Assembly: GCA_026400375.1 (NCBI GenBank)
Contig: JAPLPG010000239.1
Span: 52,134-116,133, forward strand
From: Novosphingobium sp.
Lineage (GTDB): Bacteria > Pseudomonadota > Alphaproteobacteria > Sphingomonadales > Sphingomonadaceae
DNA length: 64,000 bases
Direction of reading: 5' to 3'
The translations under genes and the position numbers were made by a program. The notes under the pieces were generated by a model. The model was given only the letters and a program-made list of their open reading frames with translations, was not told the DNA's origin and searched no databases. This document shows positions 62,080-64,000 of this stretch, piece by piece. Numbering within the stretch: position 1 is the stretch's first letter; every line of letters begins with the position of its first letter.

Positions 62080-63879
62080 ATGGCTCAGGAAATCTTGAAC
62101 ACCACAACTGGCACCAATCCGCCCGCGGGCGAATGGTTCGGCCATCCAGCCCAACTCAAACGGCTGTTTACCACAGAGATGTGGGAGCGGTTCGGGTATT
62201 ATGGGATGCGGGCGATCCTTACGCTCTATCTCGCCAAGCATTTCCTGTTCAACGACAGCACCAGTACTGGCGTCTACGGCGGCTTTACCGCACTGGTCTA
62301 TCTTACCCCTTTGATCGGCGGGCTGATTGCCGATCGTTATCTCGGCTCCAAGCGCTCGGTAAAGTTCGGTGCGATCATGATGGCCATCGGCTATTTCATG
62401 CTCTGCTTCGGCGGTGAGGCTGCCAAGCCCTATGCCACGATCGAAGGCCAGCGCTACGAGGTGACCGTCACGCAAGCGGCCGGCACGGACGGAGCGCCCC
62501 GTGAAGTCCGCTCGCTCGAAATGGCTGGCCAGCGCCTCGAAATCGTCGGCAACGATGACAAGTCGGTATCGCTCAAGGCCGCCGATGGCACCGAGGCCAG
62601 GCGCGTCGCCCCCGGCGGCTTTCAATCCGATGGAGAGCGCTCAGCCTTCCACATCGGCATCCTGCTGATCGGCCTTTCATTGGTCACGGTCGGCAACGGC
62701 TTCTTCAAGCCCAATATTTCCACGATCGTCGGCACGCTCTACGCCGACGGAGACCGCCGCCGCGATGCCGGTTTCACGATCTTCTACATGGGTATCAACT
62801 TGGGCTCGCTGATCTCGCAGTTCTTCTGCCCGATCCTTGCCGAAGCGGTTGGCTGGTGGGCCGGATTCGGCCTTGCCGCTCTTGGCATGACCTTCTCCTG
62901 GGTGTTGTTCCAGTTCGATGGCGGCCGCCTTGATGGCTATGGCGAACGTCCGGCCGGGGCTGATCCGCGCAAGGATTGGCTGATCTATGGCGCTGCGCTG
63001 GTGTGCGTTCCGCTGTTCTTCTTCCTGTTCACCAATTTGATGGCTTATGTTCCGCCACAAGCTGGCGAAGGCCTGGTCGGATACTTCCTCGGCCTGCCGA
63101 TCATGGGCAAGATGATGTTCGGCACGTTCCTGGTCGCCGTACCCGCGATCCTGATCTGGGCGCTTTCGGCCGGGAGCAAGCAGGAATTCCAGATGATGCT
63201 GGCCGCCATGGTGCTGATCGTGTTCAACACCGTGTTCTGGACCCTGTTCGAACAGGCGGGCTCCTCGCTCACGCTGTTTGCCGAACGCAATACCGTGCTC
63301 GAAGTGGGCTGGACGCGTCCGCTCTTCGCGATGTTCCGGGCAACGCCAGCCAGCTACTACGTCTTTTTCGCCCTGCTCCTGGGCGGGCTGGGCTGGGCGC
63401 TGACGTGGTTCTTCGGCAACGGCGAACCGCCTGCGACCAGGCGCCGCATGGCGCTTGCGTTCGGACTTGTCATGCTCGCAGGCTTCGGCGGCATGGTCTA
63501 TGCCCGGTCGCTCGGCTTCGGCAACGATCCGGTCTATGTCATGCCGGCCGGCCAGACGCAGATATTCAACGCGCTGTTCATCGTAACGCTTGCCCCGCTG
63601 TTCAGCGTGATGTGGAATGCCATGGCGCGCCGCGGCGTGGAACCGTCGATCCCGATCAAGTTTGCCATCGCGCTGATGGGCGTCGGCGGCGGCTTCCTGT
63701 TGCTGGTGTGGGGCGCACAGTTCGCCGACGCCCAATTCAAGGTCGGGCTCGTCTGGCTGGCCGGGCTTTACCTGATCCATTCGATGGCCGAACTGTGCAT
63801 CTCTCCGGTCGGCCTGTCCATGATCACCAAGCTGTCGATGGCACGAATCGTCGGCATGATGATGGGCGTGTGGATATGA
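62080..63879 (+). pseudogene. POT family proton-coupled oligopeptide transporter, 3'-truncated at composition break
   Basis: The reading frame codes for a POT/PTR transporter: EMWERFGYYGMRAILTLYL (helix 1 ExxERFxYY motif), KSV-like loops, the FKPNISTIVGTLY motif, FTIFYMGINLGSLIS and the late SPVGLSMITKLS motif. An insert of about 60 residues with beta strands lies near residues 115-185, as in other proteobacterial POTs. After MARIVGMMMGVW the native sequence should continue with at least one more helix. Instead it stops at 63877-63879 in AT-rich foreign sequence. It is either a broken gene or an assembly artefact. Confidence 0.85.
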
Positions 63880-64000
63880 TAATTCCACTCTTTGTCTTAT
63901 TCAGTAACTTGGGACTGGTCAATACTTTTTCGGGAGCAATCATCGTATTTTCGGGTTTGTTATTGCCCTTTAGTTGCTATCTCTTATTAGGTTTTTTTGA
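63876..64000 (+). CDS. partial MalG-type sugar ABC permease in AT-rich foreign DNA
   Basis: The last about 125 bases have roughly 35% GC by hand count and are open in the frame of ATG 63876: MIIPLFVLFSNLGLVNT, then FSGAIIVFSGLLLPFSCYLLLGFF. This matches the IPLF-x-x-x-x-x-LGLxNT...LPF-x-x-x-LLxGFF stretch of MalG-type inner-membrane permeases. The true start is probably missing. The composition and style suggest a Firmicutes-like source, not the sphingomonad host. The gene continues past the window. Confidence 0.6.
   Translation, partial: MIIPLFVLFSNLGLVNTFSGAIIVFSGLLLPFSCYLLLGFF

Noticed and set aside
1..64000. CRISPR array, rRNA, integron or insertion sequence with own transposase
   Set aside because: No regularly spaced repeats, rRNA signature or IS-type transposase was found. 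The only transposase is the Mu-type A protein.

Overview
The window is a high-GC alphaproteobacterial chromosome, most likely order Sphingomonadales and plausibly Novosphingobium or a relative. The support is the gene content: TonB-dependent receptors, one paired with a beta-propeller phytase and one followed by a TPR-sulfotransferase; a PopZ-type DUF2497 protein; a DUF2093 protein; and a PIMT-like gene beside tolC. No rRNA or CRISPR array is visible. One tRNA (Leu, UAA) is present.

Positions 1 to about 32,475 are the right-hand part of a Mu-like transposable prophage, all genes on the + strand. The left end and the repressor lie before the window. The order is: early genes with DDE transposase A and ATPase B; GemA/Gp16 and a Mor-like activator; lysis genes (GH108 endolysin, holin, Rz-like spanin with a nested Rz1-like lipoprotein); DksA-like, DUF2730 and DUF3486 genes; terminase, portal, MuF-type head protein carrying a C-terminal nuclease-like domain, and gpG-like morphogenesis protein; protease with a nested scaffold, and gpT capsid. 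The tail module that follows is siphovirus-like rather than contractile: tube protein, lambda G/GT-type chaperone with a -1 frameshift signal, tape measure, hub, and a large tail fibre with an SGNH/SASA-like region. Most genes overlap by TGATG, ATGA or GTGA, which suggests translational coupling. Two identical 27-base terminator hairpins stand before the lysis genes and before the protease gene, where Mu has its late promoters Plys and PI. The hub gene carries a frameshift, so the prophage may be defective unless this is a sequence error.

The prophage right end interrupts a long-chain acyl-CoA synthetase gene, and only the 3' part of that gene is in the window. The host region then reads: LytS/LytTR two-component pair, class I fumarase, PIMT-like protein with tolC and a PopZ-like gene, S9 peptidase with a [2Fe-2S] ferredoxin, divergent purD and xseA with overlapping start codons, DUF2093 and a LytM/M23 peptidase. 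Next come an Oar-like TonB receptor with a TPR-sulfotransferase, a minus-strand envelope-glycan cassette (UGM-like oxidoreductase, GtrA, GT-C membrane protein), a PilZ protein, a TonB-receptor/phytase operon with a possible Pho box, tRNA-Leu, ihfB, a GntR regulator and a POT-family peptide transporter.

At about 63,874 the POT gene breaks off and the last roughly 125 bases become AT-rich (about 35% GC by hand count). They encode part of a MalG-type sugar ABC permease of a different character. This looks like an assembly chimera or a foreign insertion.
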